Source of the DNA: Cristatella mucedo | Lineage: Eukaryota > Bryozoa > Phylactolaemata > Cristatellidae | Direction of reading: 5' to 3' | Length of the DNA: 64,000 bases | NCBI GenBank assembly: GCA_009760855.2 | Contig: WPIO01000027.1 | Coordinates: forward strand, 1,244,001 to 1,308,000 | Shown here: positions 1-34,703 of the stretch, piece by piece | Layout of the letters: every line of letters begins with the position of its first letter | How positions within the stretch are numbered: the first letter of the stretch is position 1 | The notes under the pieces: model-generated | The model's database searches: none | Told to the model about the DNA's origin: nothing | What the model saw: the letters and a program-made list of their open reading frames with translations, nothing else | Position numbers and translations under genes: made by a program

Positions 1-8
1 AATTCGCT

Positions 9-45
9 GTGGCAGAACTAGCATGGGCCAGGCTAGTTCTGCCAC
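9..45. repeat. Perfect 14-bp inverted repeat (hairpin)
   Basis: GTGGCAGAACTAGC and its exact reverse complement are separated by 9 nt. No gene context is visible; 45-545 shows no recognised exon or repeat. Confidence 0.7.
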
Positions 46-547
46 TCAGCTACTGCCTCAGTTTTGCCGGTGCAATGGCGCGTGATTATGAATTATTTAT
101 GAACTTGATAGCTGACCCTTGATTTTGAACTACAGGCTTGGTCCCTGAATTTGAACTGAAAGCCGCTAATGAAACAGCCACGATAAGGCAGAGGCTTATG
201 AGATGCTCGATTTATTGTTATTTATGAATGAGATTGGTGTATCACCCACGACCTGGTCACTATATAAGGCATGAGTCAGACCGTGTTCTGCAATGTCGTG
301 TTTGATTTATCTGATTCGCGAGGCAAACTGAAGGTGAAAACGGGATTCAGTCCATGCTCTAGCGTCATAGTCTGTGTAGCTTTTTTCTTGTCGGGAAATG
401 CAAGTCGCCTTCCTCAGACCATGCTGCAGCTGTGTCTGCTACATGCTGCTTTTGAGCAACCCCCTCGACCTCTGCTCCTGCTTCAGTTGTCACTCGCCCT
501 GGGCCTCCCTTCACTAGTCGGTGCAAGAAGAGGCCCCATCGGCACAT

Positions 548-672
548 CCTGTGCTGGTTTGGCCCAGTGGTTAATGCCGAGGTCGTGGGCTCGAGCCCTG
601 TGGCATATGCGAATCGCCTGAATAGAGTTTAGTTTCTCTAAGGGCGCTATACAAATGAATTATAATATATAT
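548..672 (+). mobile_element. SINE-B copy (tRNA-derived head, LINE-like tail)
   Basis: Contains GGCCCAGTGGTTAA, the B-box-like GGGCTCGAGCCC, then GTGGCATATG and a tail ending in a stepped AT run. The same structure occurs at 4990, 31665, 39375 and 50698. Confidence 0.7.
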
Positions 673-867
673 AATTGCATTGTTGCTTTGCTCGAGAGAG
701 GAGAGCAGACATGAGTTGAACTTGCGTTTTGTTAGACAAAATACCTGAGCAACACCCATGCACACACACACACACTCGCGAACATACATGCCCACCATGT
801 GTGAGACATTAATAAAGCCAAGCTGTCTGACTCTGGTCGCCACGGCTGCCTGTGACTGTGCAACTGA

Positions 868-1604
868 GCATAAAAGTTGGTCCATGCATTCGTGACATCC
901 CGTCTCGACTTCTGCAACTCACTGCTTACTGGCCTACGAGCATGTGCGATCAGGCGATTGCAGCTGGTGCAAAACTCTGCAGCTAGGCTTGTCTGTCGTG
1001 AGCGTCGCAGTTGCCACATTACTTCACTTCTCGCCGACCTGCACTGGCTACCAGTCAAGCAACGGATTGACTTCAAGATTTTGTCGCTCACTTTTAGGTC
1101 ACTTCATTCTTTGGCTCCAGCCTATCTCTCCGACATACTCCCCCATCAGGCCAAGCATCGTACCACCCGCTTTTCGGAATCCATAAGTCTAGAAATACCT
1201 CGTAGAAACCTCAAATCCTTTGGAGACCGTGCATTTAGTTCGTATGCTCCCAAAGCCTGGAACTCCCTCCCGACCTGCGTGAGAACATCCCCTGACCTGA
1301 CCACATTTAAAAGGAACTTAAAAACACACCTATTTAGGACAGCATTTACAAGGGTCCCTGTGATTCGTCCTTCACGTGCTTATTCGTGCTGACACTGTGC
1401 ATGCTGCCACTAACCACACTTGCATGCTGACCCTGTGCATGTCACCCCTAACTATGTTATTCATTTTGTTTGTTTTTCAAGCATGATTTTACTTACCATT
1501 TAATTGCATTTCCCTTTGCAGCAAATGTAAAGCCCCTAGAAAGAGATTAAGTTCTCTGAGGGCGCTTTATCAAGTACATTATTATTATTATTATTATTAT
1601 TATA
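868..1604 (+). mobile_element. LINE family A (L2/CR1-like), 3' end
   Basis: An open frame at 877-1392 encodes the C-terminal part of a non-LTR reverse transcriptase ([50 protein letters not shown]). It is followed by the conserved tail (GTAAAG-GCCTAGAAAGAG, CTCTGAGGGCGCTTTATCAAG) and (ATT)n at 1581-1602. 5' truncated. Confidence 0.9.
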
Positions 1605-1885
1605 ACTGATCACTGTGCTGAGAGGCAGCAACTGGTAAGGGCTCTATGCTCACGCTGCCTCCCTAGGACGAACTTTGCTCCCACAATGAGGCTAATTAGA
1701 GAATTTCCGGAGCTCTCTACCAGGGCCTCAAAGAGCCGCAAAGTAGGCAGTGTGTATCCTTGGGCTTTATACCACCGCTGAGTGCCTTTAGCTTGCTACT
1801 GAATTGGCCGTTCGCTTGCTTTCGCGACAGATGGAGGTAACGCCTCAAAGAGCGTGGCAATTCGAAATGCTTTCCTTCATTTAAG

Positions 1886-1966
1886 GTTCACGACCTCAGT
1901 CTGGATGAGCTGCAGAAGCGAGACGTCACTCTCATCGATATCGCAAACGATGTCGTGCAGAAAAAA
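1886..1966 (+). CDS. PITPNA/PITPNB: PITP exon (27 codons)
   Basis: Acceptor TTCATTTAAG, donor GTAAGG, phase 0 at both ends. It starts [10 protein letters not shown] and ends NDVVQKK, matching the region just before the DYK segment of class I PITPs. Confidence 0.88.
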
Positions 1967-4900
1967 GTAAGGCCTGTCTTGCTCTGTCTGCAGCACCGCC
2001 AGCCGAGCTGGCATTTTGCAAGTAGAGGTATCGACTTCTGTTGATGCAACTCCGCCCACTTCTTTTGAGTCTCACCACTCACTGTTCGTCCCTGTTAAGC
2101 ATCTCCAGTTAGACACGAGATAAGGCCTATCCTGTTTGCGATTTCTCGACACGCACACTTCAGAAAAAAACGATTGTCTTGGCACTATTATGTTTTGGTT
2201 AATTAGACACTTCAAATTTGATTTTCATTATTAAAAATTGCTGCGATTAAAGGACGCTCCTTTTGCTCGGTCGTGGTTTGCCATTCGGTCTCTCTGCTTG
2301 AAAGCGAAATGATAGTTTTGGAGCATTTTTTTATCGTTTGAAGTGAAAAAAAATCTCTTGTCTCTGCATTTTTCGTATGCTAAAAAGGAAGCTCTCATCG
2401 CCCACCCAACCCTATCTCTTCGTAATGGGATTGTCTTGTAAGCTCAGTTTCTCGCGGCTCAGGATTACAGGCCAGACGAAGATCCCACGACATATCAGTC
2501 CGAAAGAACCGGCCGCGGGCCACTCACCGGAGCTTGGAAGGTACGCTCGAGACGCTCACGGTGGCACGAGTTGCTACTGATGGCTGCTGCTGAATATTTC
2601 TACGGGCGATGCTCAGCGTGGCACTCTGCTGCTCTGCAGGACGTCATGCAACCCATCATGTGTTGCTACAAGCTCGTGCGAGCCGAGTTCAAGTGGTGGG
2701 GACTGCAGAGCAAGGTGGAAAGCTATATACTGACGGTAGATGGTGTTGCTGTCGTGCATTCGTACCTGTCTATGGGGTATTATCGCTAATTGAAAAAGAA
2801 ATTAAAAATGTACCTATTTATTACAGCATTTAGTGGTTCCCAGTGATTCGTCCTTTACGTGCTTATGTGTGCTGACACTGTTGCATGCTGCTACTAACCA
2901 TACTTGCATGCTGACCCTGTGCGTGTCACCCCTAACCATGTTATTCTTGTTGTTTATCAAGCATGATACCACTCACCATTCAATAGTGTTTTCTTTGCAG
3001 CCAATGTAAAGTGCCTAGAAATAGTTTGAGTCTTCTGAGGGCCCTTTATCAAGTGTATTATTATTATTATTATTATATAAAAATGAGGGCCTGTTAAGAC
3101 AAGGTTATTGAAGCCAAGCGAGTTTATGTATTTGTGATATCCCGTCTTGACTTCTGTAACTCACTACTCATTTACAAAATAGGGTTCTTGAGGTTAGTGC
3201 AAAACTCAGCAGCTAGGGTTGTCTGTCGTGAACATGGCAACCGCCATTTTAAACCACTTCTCACGGGCTGAAGCGGCAGTGAATCAACTTTAAGGCTCTG
3301 TCACTCACTTTCATGCCCTTTCATTCTCTTGGATCTGTCTTTTTGCATGGTACCATCTGCTTTTCTGACTAAACTAGTTTAGCTGTGCCTTTAAGCAACC
3401 TCAAATCTGTTGGAGGCCGTGCATACAGTTTTTAAGCTCTCAAAGCTTGGAATTCACTTCATTTACGCTACAATATTACCCTGAGTTGACAACAAAGTCA
3501 AATCCATCTGTTCCGCAGAGCATTTGTTCGTTCATGTGAGTTGTCAATTGCATGTTTATGCTGCTGGCATTGTGCATGTTATCATTAACCACCATTAATC
3601 ATTTGGTCATGCTTTCTCTACAGCATCTTTAAAGTGCCTAGAAAGAGATTCATTTATTCGAGGGTGCTTTATAAGTGTATCAGTATTATTATTAGTATTG
3701 ACCACTCAGCATGCTTCCTTTTCAACATATGTAAAGTGCCTAGAAAGAGGTGTTGTTATCTTAGGAGGCTATGTAATGTCATTACTCTTATCATTATTAT
3801 TTTTATTATTTATATTACTCAACTCTTGCAATTATAGAAAACGTCATGTTGACTAGTTATTTTAACAACTTCGTCAAAGATCAAGCTGTCATTAAAAGAC
3901 AATCCTAGTGCAAGCATTTGATTGCCTCACTGGACCCAAATCAATTTCTCACATTCCATTTTCATATGCATTCGATTTTATGGTCGTTCAATGTAAGTAA
4001 GCTGGACAACATCGGGATGTGATGTCAAAAGGGAAGATGTGTTTGGTGCAACACCATAAATTAAACCCATTAAGGACTGGAGTACTGTTAAGCCTTTTTA
4101 TCGAAGAAATTCAGTATAAGAATAGCCAAGGTCGTTGGCTCACATTACCTGCTCTAGTAAGGCTGTGTTGATGGAGGACACCAATGCATCAAGAAAAGAC
4201 AAGTGTCTCTATCTAAGAGTGATTTAACTGCCGGACAAGATTCGGCACACCGGTCATCACACGACATTATATGGACCGGATGTTGTCGGAAATGAAGCTA
4301 CACCGCTGAGAAAGGCATTGATGGATCTGGGTATCGATTAGGTTGGACCCCACTGACCATTTGACAAAGGCCCCTGTTCTTAAGTTTCCACCATTTTATT
4401 TCCACAGTTTTGATGAAACTCAAGATTTGAGTGGCAGCTTAGAGAGGTACATTCTGATTAAAACAGTGATACTTAAATTCAAGCTGGGGCCATTCGTTTA
4501 GGCCGTTCTTCTTTTTGTGAGTTGATCAGTGATAATTTTTTCTGGTGTCAAAAAAGAAAAAAGCTATGTTGTGCCCTGAAATTCAAAATGCGAGCCGGAT
4601 ATGTTTATGATGTTCACAATCGATGGCGTAAAATGCGATGCATCTTCATAATTAATAATACATAATTGCTATAGCCATGTCTATGAAAGAAATGATTTTT
4701 AAATTATCTTAGGCGGGAGCCATTTGCTAATTAATGGTATAGCAGACGTACCAGGCGATAGTAGAGCACGAGCCTTCTGTCAATAAAGCAGGTAGGGAAC
4801 TATTTAGCTGCTCAACCCACACCTGGGCCACAGATCAGGCTGTTGCCGTTGTGCCATACGAGGCTACCGCGAGGCTAAATTGTGTAAAATATTACTTTCT

Positions 4901-6130
4901 TTCTCCAAGAAAACATTTTGGTTATTTAGACAACATGACAACATAAGTGGGTGCCCACATGAATGCAACTGCTGGCCAGTAACAGCAAATATAATTCATG
5001 TAAATATAATTTATTTATGTAGTGCCCCAAGAGAACTTCAAGATCTCTATTCAGGCGCTTCACATATGCCTCGGGGCTCGAGCCCACGACCTCAGCCAGA
5101 CCTTGGTCGGGGTGAGCACCTTAACCACTGGACTATACCAGCTCGGAAAATCATCTGAATGACCACTTGCTGTATCGTTGGTCGGTAGAAAATTCCAGAG
5201 CCGTCGCCCGTAATCAGTGCGAATCAGAGGTGAAGTCAGGGGGTAGCAGCTGCCACCTCCTGGCCTGTTATATGGCAGCTGAGTCTGACACCTTTCGGGT
5301 GGTCGGGGGGGGGGGGGGGGACGCGCTTGCACCCGGCTGGCCCCCTTGGTCCTAGGCCAGGCTGCACGACACCACAGGCGCTGGAAGGATGCTCCAGACC
5401 CCTTTTACAGGGGGCTTCGCCTCCATACCCCCTTGCCACCCCAGGTGCTCCAATCCTGGCTTGGTGCGAGTGAAGGCTTATCATTTGTTGACCCATTTGC
5501 CGAGGTACTCTATTAATTAGTCACTTTTCGATTAATTCTGCCTCTAATTTAAACTCTCTTAAAGATCGTGCCTTCACTTAATATGCTCCCAAAGCGAGAA
5601 CTCACAAGCGACTGAAACATCTTAATTCCTGATTTGGGGATATTCCAAAAGAAGCACACGACCAATTGTTTCACACAGCATTTGCTCTGTCCGAGTGACT
5701 TGTCCGTTTTTATGCTTGTGCATTACTAAACTGTGCATGTTGTGACTAAGGGCAAGAGCAATGAGTTTTTCCACAGTGCCTCATCGGGTTTTGTCTTTTT
5801 TGTCATATACTTTACTTATCTGTGCAGGATTTGGTAATTGCTACAGACCGGGGATCCTGCTGGTCAGTGGCCATGAATGGATGCTTTAGCATGTTTGTGT
5901 AGGTACTACACTCGGGTGCCTTTTGGATGATTGCCCCGGTGCGATGTCATGCAATTGACATCGCGGGATGCTCGTCATTGGCTAGATGTTATTGGTACTC
6001 TTAAAGCGAGTATAAAGCGCTGCATAGAAATTCAGTTCTCTGATTGTGCTATGCAAAAAGCTACTCATTTTTGTTATTCAGTATTTACGTATTATTATTA
6101 GTTTATTTTATTTTATTTAGTTTATTTGAG

Positions 6131-6166
<36 letters not shown>

Positions 6167-6517
6167 TACTTTCTCTTCTACTGGAGTCTTTGTCTTATTT
6201 ACGTTTGATCGTGAAGAGCAGACGACACAATTTCCGTTCCTATTGTGAATGAGACAGACGCAGTTTGTCGTTTGCAAGCAACATTTATGATTTAGCTAAC
6301 TACATGTAGTAGCAGCTCACCAGGTGCTAGCCTGCTCCTCAAGGATTTAGCTTAGGTGCTCAGGTGGCACTTTCGTGATATTCATCTGCTGCAGGGCGAG
6401 CAGCGACTCTTCACCAAGTTCCACAGACAGGTCTTCTGCTGGACGGACAGGTGGTACGGCTTGACGATGGCAGACATCCGAGCCATTGAAGACAAGACCA
6501 AGTGTGACCTTGATGAG
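1886..6517 (+). CDS. PITPNA/PITPNB: Class I phosphatidylinositol transfer protein, 3' part of gene (partial)
   Basis: Four exons, all beginning and ending in phase 0, encode 126 consecutive residues of a class I PITP: 1886-1966, 2463-2540, 2640-2735 and 6395-6517. PITPs carry PI and PC between membranes in the cytosol and supply PI for phosphoinositide signalling. Visible hallmarks are [38 protein letters not shown] (the double Trp used for membrane docking in vertebrate PITP) and [13 protein letters not shown] followed by [11 protein letters not shown]. The WW motif and the FTxFHRQ segment fit class I (alpha/beta, fly vibrator) better than the RdgB classes. All introns are GT-AG. The first half of the roughly 270-aa protein must lie upstream of the window. 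The short C-terminal exon after DLDE was not identified. Family assignment is secure; alpha versus beta cannot be decided. Confidence 0.88.
2463..2540 (+). CDS. PITPNA/PITPNB: PITP exon (26 codons)
   Basis: Acceptor CTCAG, donor GTACGC. It reads [14 protein letters not shown] then [12 protein letters not shown]. The serine before RTGRGPL sits at the position of the protein-kinase-C site known in vertebrate PITP alpha. Confidence 0.9.
2640..2735 (+). CDS. PITPNA/PITPNB: PITP exon with membrane-docking WW motif (32 codons)
   Basis: Acceptor CTCTGCAG, donor GTAGAT. It contains PIMCCYKLV and [14 protein letters not shown], the strongest class I PITP signature in the window. Confidence 0.92.
2765..3076 (+). 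mobile_element. LINE family A, 3' fragment in PITP intron
   Basis: The last codons of the RT end and the complete tail with (ATT)n, starting 30 nt after the PITP exon at 2640-2735. Confidence 0.8.
3120..3800 (+). mobile_element. Degenerate LINE family A copies
   Basis: A decayed RT C-terminus (CAAAACTCAGCAGCTAGG, CTCAAAGCTTGGAATTCAC) and two partial tails (about 3630 and 3735), each with a TATT/ATT end. Many indels. Confidence 0.65.
3840..4985. other. PITP intron, nothing recognised
   Basis: AT-rich intronic sequence between a LINE remnant and a SINE. I saw no conserved coding segment. Confidence 0.5.
4990..5155 (-). mobile_element. SINE-B copy, reverse orientation
   Basis: The reverse complement carries TAACCACTGGACT (head), GGGCTCGAGCCC as GGCTCGAGCCCACGACC, CACATATGCC and the tail. 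Confidence 0.7.
5305..5320 (+). repeat. Poly-G tract (16 G)
   Basis: Uninterrupted G run in the PITP intron; a potential quadruplex or sequencing problem spot. Confidence 0.8.
5560..6165 (+). mobile_element. Degenerate LINE family A copy with (ATT)n
   Basis: Weak RT C-terminal traces (ATATGCTCCCAAAGCG-GAACTCAC), a decayed tail around 6010-6060 and ATT repeats at 6130-6162, about 230 nt before the PITP exon at 6395. Confidence 0.55.
6395..6517 (+). CDS. PITPNA/PITPNB: PITP exon, penultimate (41 codons)
   Basis: Acceptor CATCTGCTGCAG, donor GTATGA, about 3.7 kb after the previous exon. It encodes [16 protein letters not shown] and [15 protein letters not shown], then CDLDE. In related proteins only about 12-20 residues follow. 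Confidence 0.9.
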
Positions 6518-7180
6518 GTATGATGCTGGAAGGATATTGCCTACTGCTTCATAAGGCATGTGTTTATGAGTGCAATTGACGACGTTTCCATTGGAATGCT
6601 CGTAGCATTGCGAGGAAGCGGTGCGTGCTTTTTTTTTATCCCTGGCGTTCGCAAAATTTTTGAATGTATCCTACGATAGCTTTTACTCGTGCTCACTTCT
6701 CATAGGCACGTGATGAGAATTCATCTTATTCGGCCACCTATTCACTGTAGGAATAGATGTGATGCCGCGTGTGTATATGAACATGCGAATGTGTTTGTCT
6801 TTGCATGTGTTTGCGTGTATGTGAAGCCCAGCTCACTGAATATACATCTTTATGTGTATAATCTCAAATCTTCAATCTTTATCCTATCGAATCATGGTGA
6901 CAGCATTGAAAATAGTTCATTGTAAGTGTCGTGCATATCAGCACAGGCAATTATGTAGTAATGTAGTCACATACAGTTCCTTACGGGTATTCTTACTTTT
7001 GCTGGGCAGCAACAAAGCTCTGCACACATGTTTATACACTCACAAACACATGAGCGTATGCATATATATGTATATATACATTTATATATATATAAATATA
7101 TGCATATATTTGTGTAAACACACACCAATATATACATATATATATACAAGTATATATGCAATATATATATACCAGTTGTA
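6518..7180. other. PITP intron or 3' flank, no exon recognised
   Basis: AT-rich, with short TATG/CA repeats at 7060-7170. The missing C-terminal PITP exon was looked for between here and 12038 and not found. Confidence 0.4.
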
Positions 7181-7182
7181 GA

Positions 7183-7321
<139 letters not shown>

Positions 7322-7421
7322 GTATATATATATAACTAATAAATATAATATAATATAATAATAAATATACAACTAATTTTCTTTGACAAGCGAGAATTAC
7401 TTTAACAGATCAGGCAAGTTG

Positions 7422-7440
7422 TAAAATCTTTTTCTACAGT

Positions 7441-7478
<38 letters not shown>

Positions 7479-7492
7479 CATTTGTAACTATA
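7422..7492. repeat. Second TA element: half arm, TA run, small hairpin
   Basis: A TCTTTTTCTACAGTG arm related to the 7183 arm, a TA run at 7443-7473, and a perfect small palindrome TATAGTTACA/TGTAACTATA at 7471-7492. Confidence 0.7.
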
Positions 7493-7659
7493 TATAATAG
7501 AAATAGAAATATATAAAGAATATAAATATATATATATATATATAGAATAATAATAAATATAAATAAATAATAATAATATAATAAATAATAATGAATATAT
7601 ATATAAGAATATAAATATATATAGTTATATTTGTAACTATATATATATATATATATATA

Positions 7660-7676
7660 GTTACAAAATTTCGCTG

Positions 7677-7714
<38 letters not shown>

Positions 7715-7731
7715 CAGCGAAATTTTGTAAC
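7660..7731. repeat. 72-bp perfect palindrome with TA core
   Basis: 21-nt arms at 7660-7680 and 7711-7731 (core TTTCGCTGCACT), exact reverse complements, flank (AT)15. The whole 72 bp is self-complementary. Confidence 0.9.
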
Positions 7732-8093
7732 TTACGACAGTGAAAAATTAATGGCTATTGCCATTGGATATTCAAAAGCTGAAAGCTTGGAGGAGGAATC
7801 TCGAAGCTATGTGCACTAGCTTCCTCTTCGGTCTCTTGTAGTTGCTGTGTTTGACGAAAGTTGAGTTTACTTCGAGTTGCTAAAGTATGGCGCTTATCTG
7901 CTTCCTCCGTCGTTTGTCTTACGTTATACGTGTTAGTTATGCACATGCTCTGTACGCTTTACTAATTTTGATCGGAATCAATTCCTGTAAAAGGAAATTG
8001 TTGTGTGAAAATGAATATTGACTTTATTATTTTCCTTGAACCATTACCTTGAAGAGCAAGGGATAATCTTTAAAAGCTTACTTTGACATCCTT

Positions 8094-8169
8094 CATTTTC
8101 GAACCCACGACCTTGGGACCAAGGTCGTGAAAAGCAACCGCCTTACCTAGTGTGCTATCACAGCTCACC
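8094..8169 (-). mobile_element. SINE-A head fragment
   Basis: The reverse complement shows GGTGAGCTGTGATAGCAC, CTAGGTAAGGCGG, CACGACCTTGG and GGTTCGA: tRNA-like A- and B-box arrangement. The tail is missing. Confidence 0.65.
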
Positions 8170-8685
8170 GAAATACCTGGCTGCATTTTGCTGAGGAAGA
8201 AGCACGATAAATTAGAGAGGCTGAAGCCGCTCGTCAATAGCTCTAGCAGCAATGTGGTTCTCTCGCTGCTGAAGCTTCGCCTCTTTAAAAAGTTTAGGCA
8301 ATACGCCACTTTCTCTTGTCGAACGTAAAACCACAATTCACGTGAAAATGCATTTTTTCCGAACCTAAGTTATACTTAATTTGCGAAATCTTGCCATCCA
8401 CTTACCAATGTCAGTATAAGCACGGTGCACCAATACACGCAGGCTCACAAAAGGTAGCAAAGCAGGTCATGTCAATAGCAGTCATCAAGAACCTACAGCC
8501 TTAACAACAAGTCCATTCCAACCCACGACGGGTGGTGTTTTTCAAAGCCACAGACTTATTTTCAATCACACCCAATCGCTTTTTATGGGGTTTGGACAAA
8601 AGATTGTAACATGTCAGGTTCCGAACGCGTATGTTTAAGGTACGTTTAATAATCTCTAGCGCTACCAAAATCCTGCTGATTCAGC

Positions 8686-8752
8686 AAATATAAAGGGCCT
8701 AGAAAGAGATTTGAGTTCTCTGAGGGCGCTTTATCATGTGTATTATTATTAT
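8686..8752 (+). mobile_element. LINE family A tail fragment
   Basis: CAGCAAATATAAAGGGCCTAG to (ATT)n only; no RT sequence. Confidence 0.75.
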
Positions 8753-8756
8753 ATAA

Positions 8757-8905
8757 AAAATACTAGCAGATTTAACATCCTCTTTTTATATGTAGCGGCA
8801 GAAGAGCCTTATAAGCACCACCACTTGCAGCAGCAATAAAGGATCGCCCACCACTGGATTCAATAAAAGGCAACCACCTCACCTAGTGAGCATGCCAACT
8901 TTTTA
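8757..8905 (-). mobile_element. SINE-A copy
   Basis: TAGCAGATTTAACATCCTC, then AGAAGAGCCTTATAAG, GCAATAAAGGATCGCCCACC and a decayed head. Orientation reversed. Confidence 0.65.
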
Positions 8906-9879
8906 ATCTCTTGACTTTACATTTAAAAATAAGCTATATACCTAGGTGTTCATTACAGTTTTGCTCAGTTTGGGTAAATTGTCCGTTGCATGTATAATGA
9001 ATGGTAAAATTTTCCATGAGACCACTAGAAAATCAACACGATTTCTGTCCAGAAAATTACCTAGAAATAGATTTAGCTCCCCTTCGAGCGATATATGAGT
9101 TTTTTATTGACACTTTTACTATTAGATTGGAGTCCTAAAGCATAGTTAGCTGGCGAGAGGCCAATATCTGTCCGAGGAAAACCTTCACCCTTGCTTTAAG
9201 CATCTCGGAACTTGACTCTGCGAACACTTGAAATAGAGGCACTAGCTTTGCTGCCTCTTCGTGGAAGCGGCTTTTAGTAGAAAGGTCAATGAAGGAAGCT
9301 ACGTGCCATTCGTCATTGTGTAAAAACTAAAATAGGTAGATAAGTATATACCCGCTTCGTTAGTTGCCGAGGAGGCCTAAACGTAGTTCAGTCAGGCCAC
9401 ATAAGCAAGCTACAGGTCTTGACTAAAAATCACCTAAACAATTTGGCAGTACGCAATACATATGAATAGTTCAGCGTAAGCAAGCGGGAGCTGGCATGTG
9501 CTCGGAATTCCGCTACGAAAAAATTTTTTTTTGCCTCGAAAGCATAGAGCTCTGCATTATTCGGCAGCTCGAGAATTGATTACCTGGTCATTGCATGGAC
9601 CTCGTCGTGCAATATTCGTTGATCATTTAAAACCTTGTGGAGGTAGACTAATTAGGGTCCTACCATCACGACCTCGATGAACTGGATATGCCGATCTTCT
9701 GCAGCCGAGTCGAGCACTCGTGGGTCGCGAAACCTGCGCTCTAGAGCCTGTGTCGATGATGTGAGTGTCGGCCCGTAGTCGCTAGTAGATGTTTTGCATC
9801 CAGATGCTCATTTCCGTCGACCTCGGGTGGCAGGTATTGCTAAAATTCAGGCTTGTTTAGACAGGGATATTACATCTAA

Positions 9880-10345
9880 ATTTTCCCATGCATTTATGAC
9901 CATTGTATTATGTTATGACATCCCGTCTCGACTTCTGTAACTCACTGCTTGCTGGTCTACCGGCCTACGAAATCAGGCTTTTACAGCTGGTGCAAAACTT
10001 ATGATGACACTGCTCCAAGTTACCACTAATAATAATAATAATAATGCACTTGATAAAGCGCCCTCAGAGAAATTAATCTCTTTCTAGGCGCTTTACATTA
10101 GCTGCAAAGTGAAATGCAATTAAATGGTAAGTAAAATCATGCTTGAAAAACAAACAAAATGGTATAGGGGTGGGGGTGACATGCACAGGGTCAGCATGCA
10201 AATGTGGTTAGTAGCAGCACTAACCGGATTATGCATGTTGACACTGTGCATATTACCACTATCTGATCACACATAATTCCTTTAGATCATATATAAAGTG
10301 CTTAGAAGATTAGGTTCTGTGATTAAGTCTATTATTATTACAATT
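9880..10345. mobile_element. Composite of LINE family A fragments, both orientations
   Basis: A + strand RT piece at 9885-9990 (ACATCCCGTCTCGACTTCTG), a - strand tail with (TAA)n at 10019-10215, then a + strand tail piece to 10345. Suggests successive insertions. Confidence 0.6.
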
Positions 10346-10604
10346 ATTATTGTTATTACCGGTTAGCTTCTCAGGTTCGAGCCTGACGGGCCTGCACTGC
10401 CACTTGGCCAGTGGTCTAGGCCTGTAGCCACGAGACATTGGCGATCAATAGTAGATAAGCATGTACAGGCACAAGTTGCCGTTGGCTGCATGTGAGCTGT
10501 ATCGCTCTTTATAGGAAGGAATGACGATTTCGTTGGTCACTCACCTCCGAGAAAACGAATGCGTCTGAGGTGCGGGTCTTCCTCTCCCGAGAATATCTAC
10601 CCTC

Positions 10605-10965
10605 ATTATGGAAGGACAGGGCTAAATCTGCACACATAAAATCCTATGCAGTTCAGCTCCAGCGAGCATGAGGACAGTGTCTCCAATGTTATCTTATGTA
10701 AATGTATCTCCGTCTGTAACTCCACAAAATCATAAAGACCATGTGGGTGTTGCGCAGGAGAAATTTGTATAGCGCACGCACAGCCTAAGCGGCTTTCGGT
10801 ACGCATTCGGTAGCCAACAGACTTCGTCTCACGCAACAAAGAGAAAGTGGGAAGCATAGCAGAGTCAGGAGAGCAGTTGATGTACTGAGTAGCATGGAAG
10901 TAGCAGCTCAGGACTGCTAAAAAGGATGGGCCATAGTCGGCAGTAGGAGATCTTATCATGTCTCG
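10605..10965 (-). mobile_element. LINE family C 3' fragment
   Basis: Encodes on the - strand ADYGPSFLAVLSCYFHAT, SVGYRMRTESRLG, followed by CGCTATACAAA and a TTACAGACGGAGATACAT-like 3' end. The same sequence occurs at 12756, 36060 and 41740. Confidence 0.65.
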
Positions 10966-11299
10966 TCAGCATTGCCTGCCGACCAGCCGTGTTACCGAGG
11001 TTTAGGCTACTCCAAATTTTTTCCGTTCTTTTTTTTACCAAGTAAGATGCATTGTGGCACGGCAATAAGCAATCGAAAACTAGGATGCTGTGCTTATTTG
11101 CACCAAGCCGTGCCACGGCGCTTGTCAGAAAGATGCCTTTCAGCACTGGCCCGCACCGTGATATACAATTACGAAGTCTCTAGACAAAGTTGCAGTGTAG
11201 CTTATGTTGACATGTATCTCTCATTTTCCAGCTTATAAAGCAGGGGCAAGTTCAGGGAATGACGGGCGACTAGCGAGGGACAGGACACCGAGTCGCTTA

Positions 11300-12038
11300 C
11301 TGTGTCTTCGACGGACCACTTGCTCGAGTGGCCTTCTGGACAAGAGGGCATTTAATGACGTCTGAGTCTGAACACGCCGGCCGTTTGGGCTTTTTGTTGG
11401 CGCCCACCTGAATTTTAAAGGAGGATGCCGCCTGCTTTCCCACTCCAGTGGACGGATCGTTTGCTCCATGTTCAGCCCTGCAGTTGCCGAGCCGACGTTG
11501 CAGCAGTGGCACTAGACGTCTGCCGACATCGGCAGAGATCTGCCAAGATCTGGAGCCATGCAGCAAAGGCCAAGTCGATGCCAGCGATGCAAGAGCAAAC
11601 AAGGCTGCCAGCCACACTCAGTACGACACCGTGTCGACAGCGACATATGATGCTGCTCGCGGCCGGCCACTTAAGGTGCAGGCAAATGCTGGTCTGGTCC
11701 GAACGCTTGTGAATTGCATGCTGCAGCAGGGCTACAGCAGCAGCAGCTGCTGCAGCGAGCAGTCGAAACGGCAGGCTTGCTCTGCCAGCAAGCGCTGCAG
11801 CCCCGGCCAGCCAGGCCAGCAGGATTGCACACATGCAGCCCTGCTTCGAGCTGCTGTTGGTTGGCACATCAGAGTTCTTGTTGGAGTCTTTCGTTCGCGT
11901 GTGCGCTGCACTGCTCTGCCACTATCAGCAGGTTATGCAAATCACTTCGCAGCTTATTATGCTGAGCCATCAGTGCTAGCAGAAAACAAGCGCTCGTTGG
12001 TCGGGGTCCGCCTGATGGGGATTTGCCATTAGCCACAA
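11300..12038. other. GC/CAG-rich 3' flank between converging PITP and PPIL2
   Basis: A 194-codon + strand open frame (11448-12032) ends 7 nt before the PPIL2 stop. Its Ser/Cys/Ala-rich product resembles nothing I know. It may be a PITP 3' UTR, the PPIL2 3' UTR read in antisense, or the unlocated PITP end. The AATAAA of PPIL2 was not recognised. Confidence 0.3.
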
Positions 12039-34638
<22,600 letters not shown>

Positions 34639-34703
34639 TCTGCAAGCGGTACAAATGAAAAAGCTGACGGTCAGCAGAGTCTCTCAACGGAGAAGTGAGG
34701 AGC

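Noticed and set aside
877-1392. 171-codon open frame as a host gene
   Set aside because: Its sequence is the C-terminal part of a non-LTR reverse transcriptase, repeated many times in the window.
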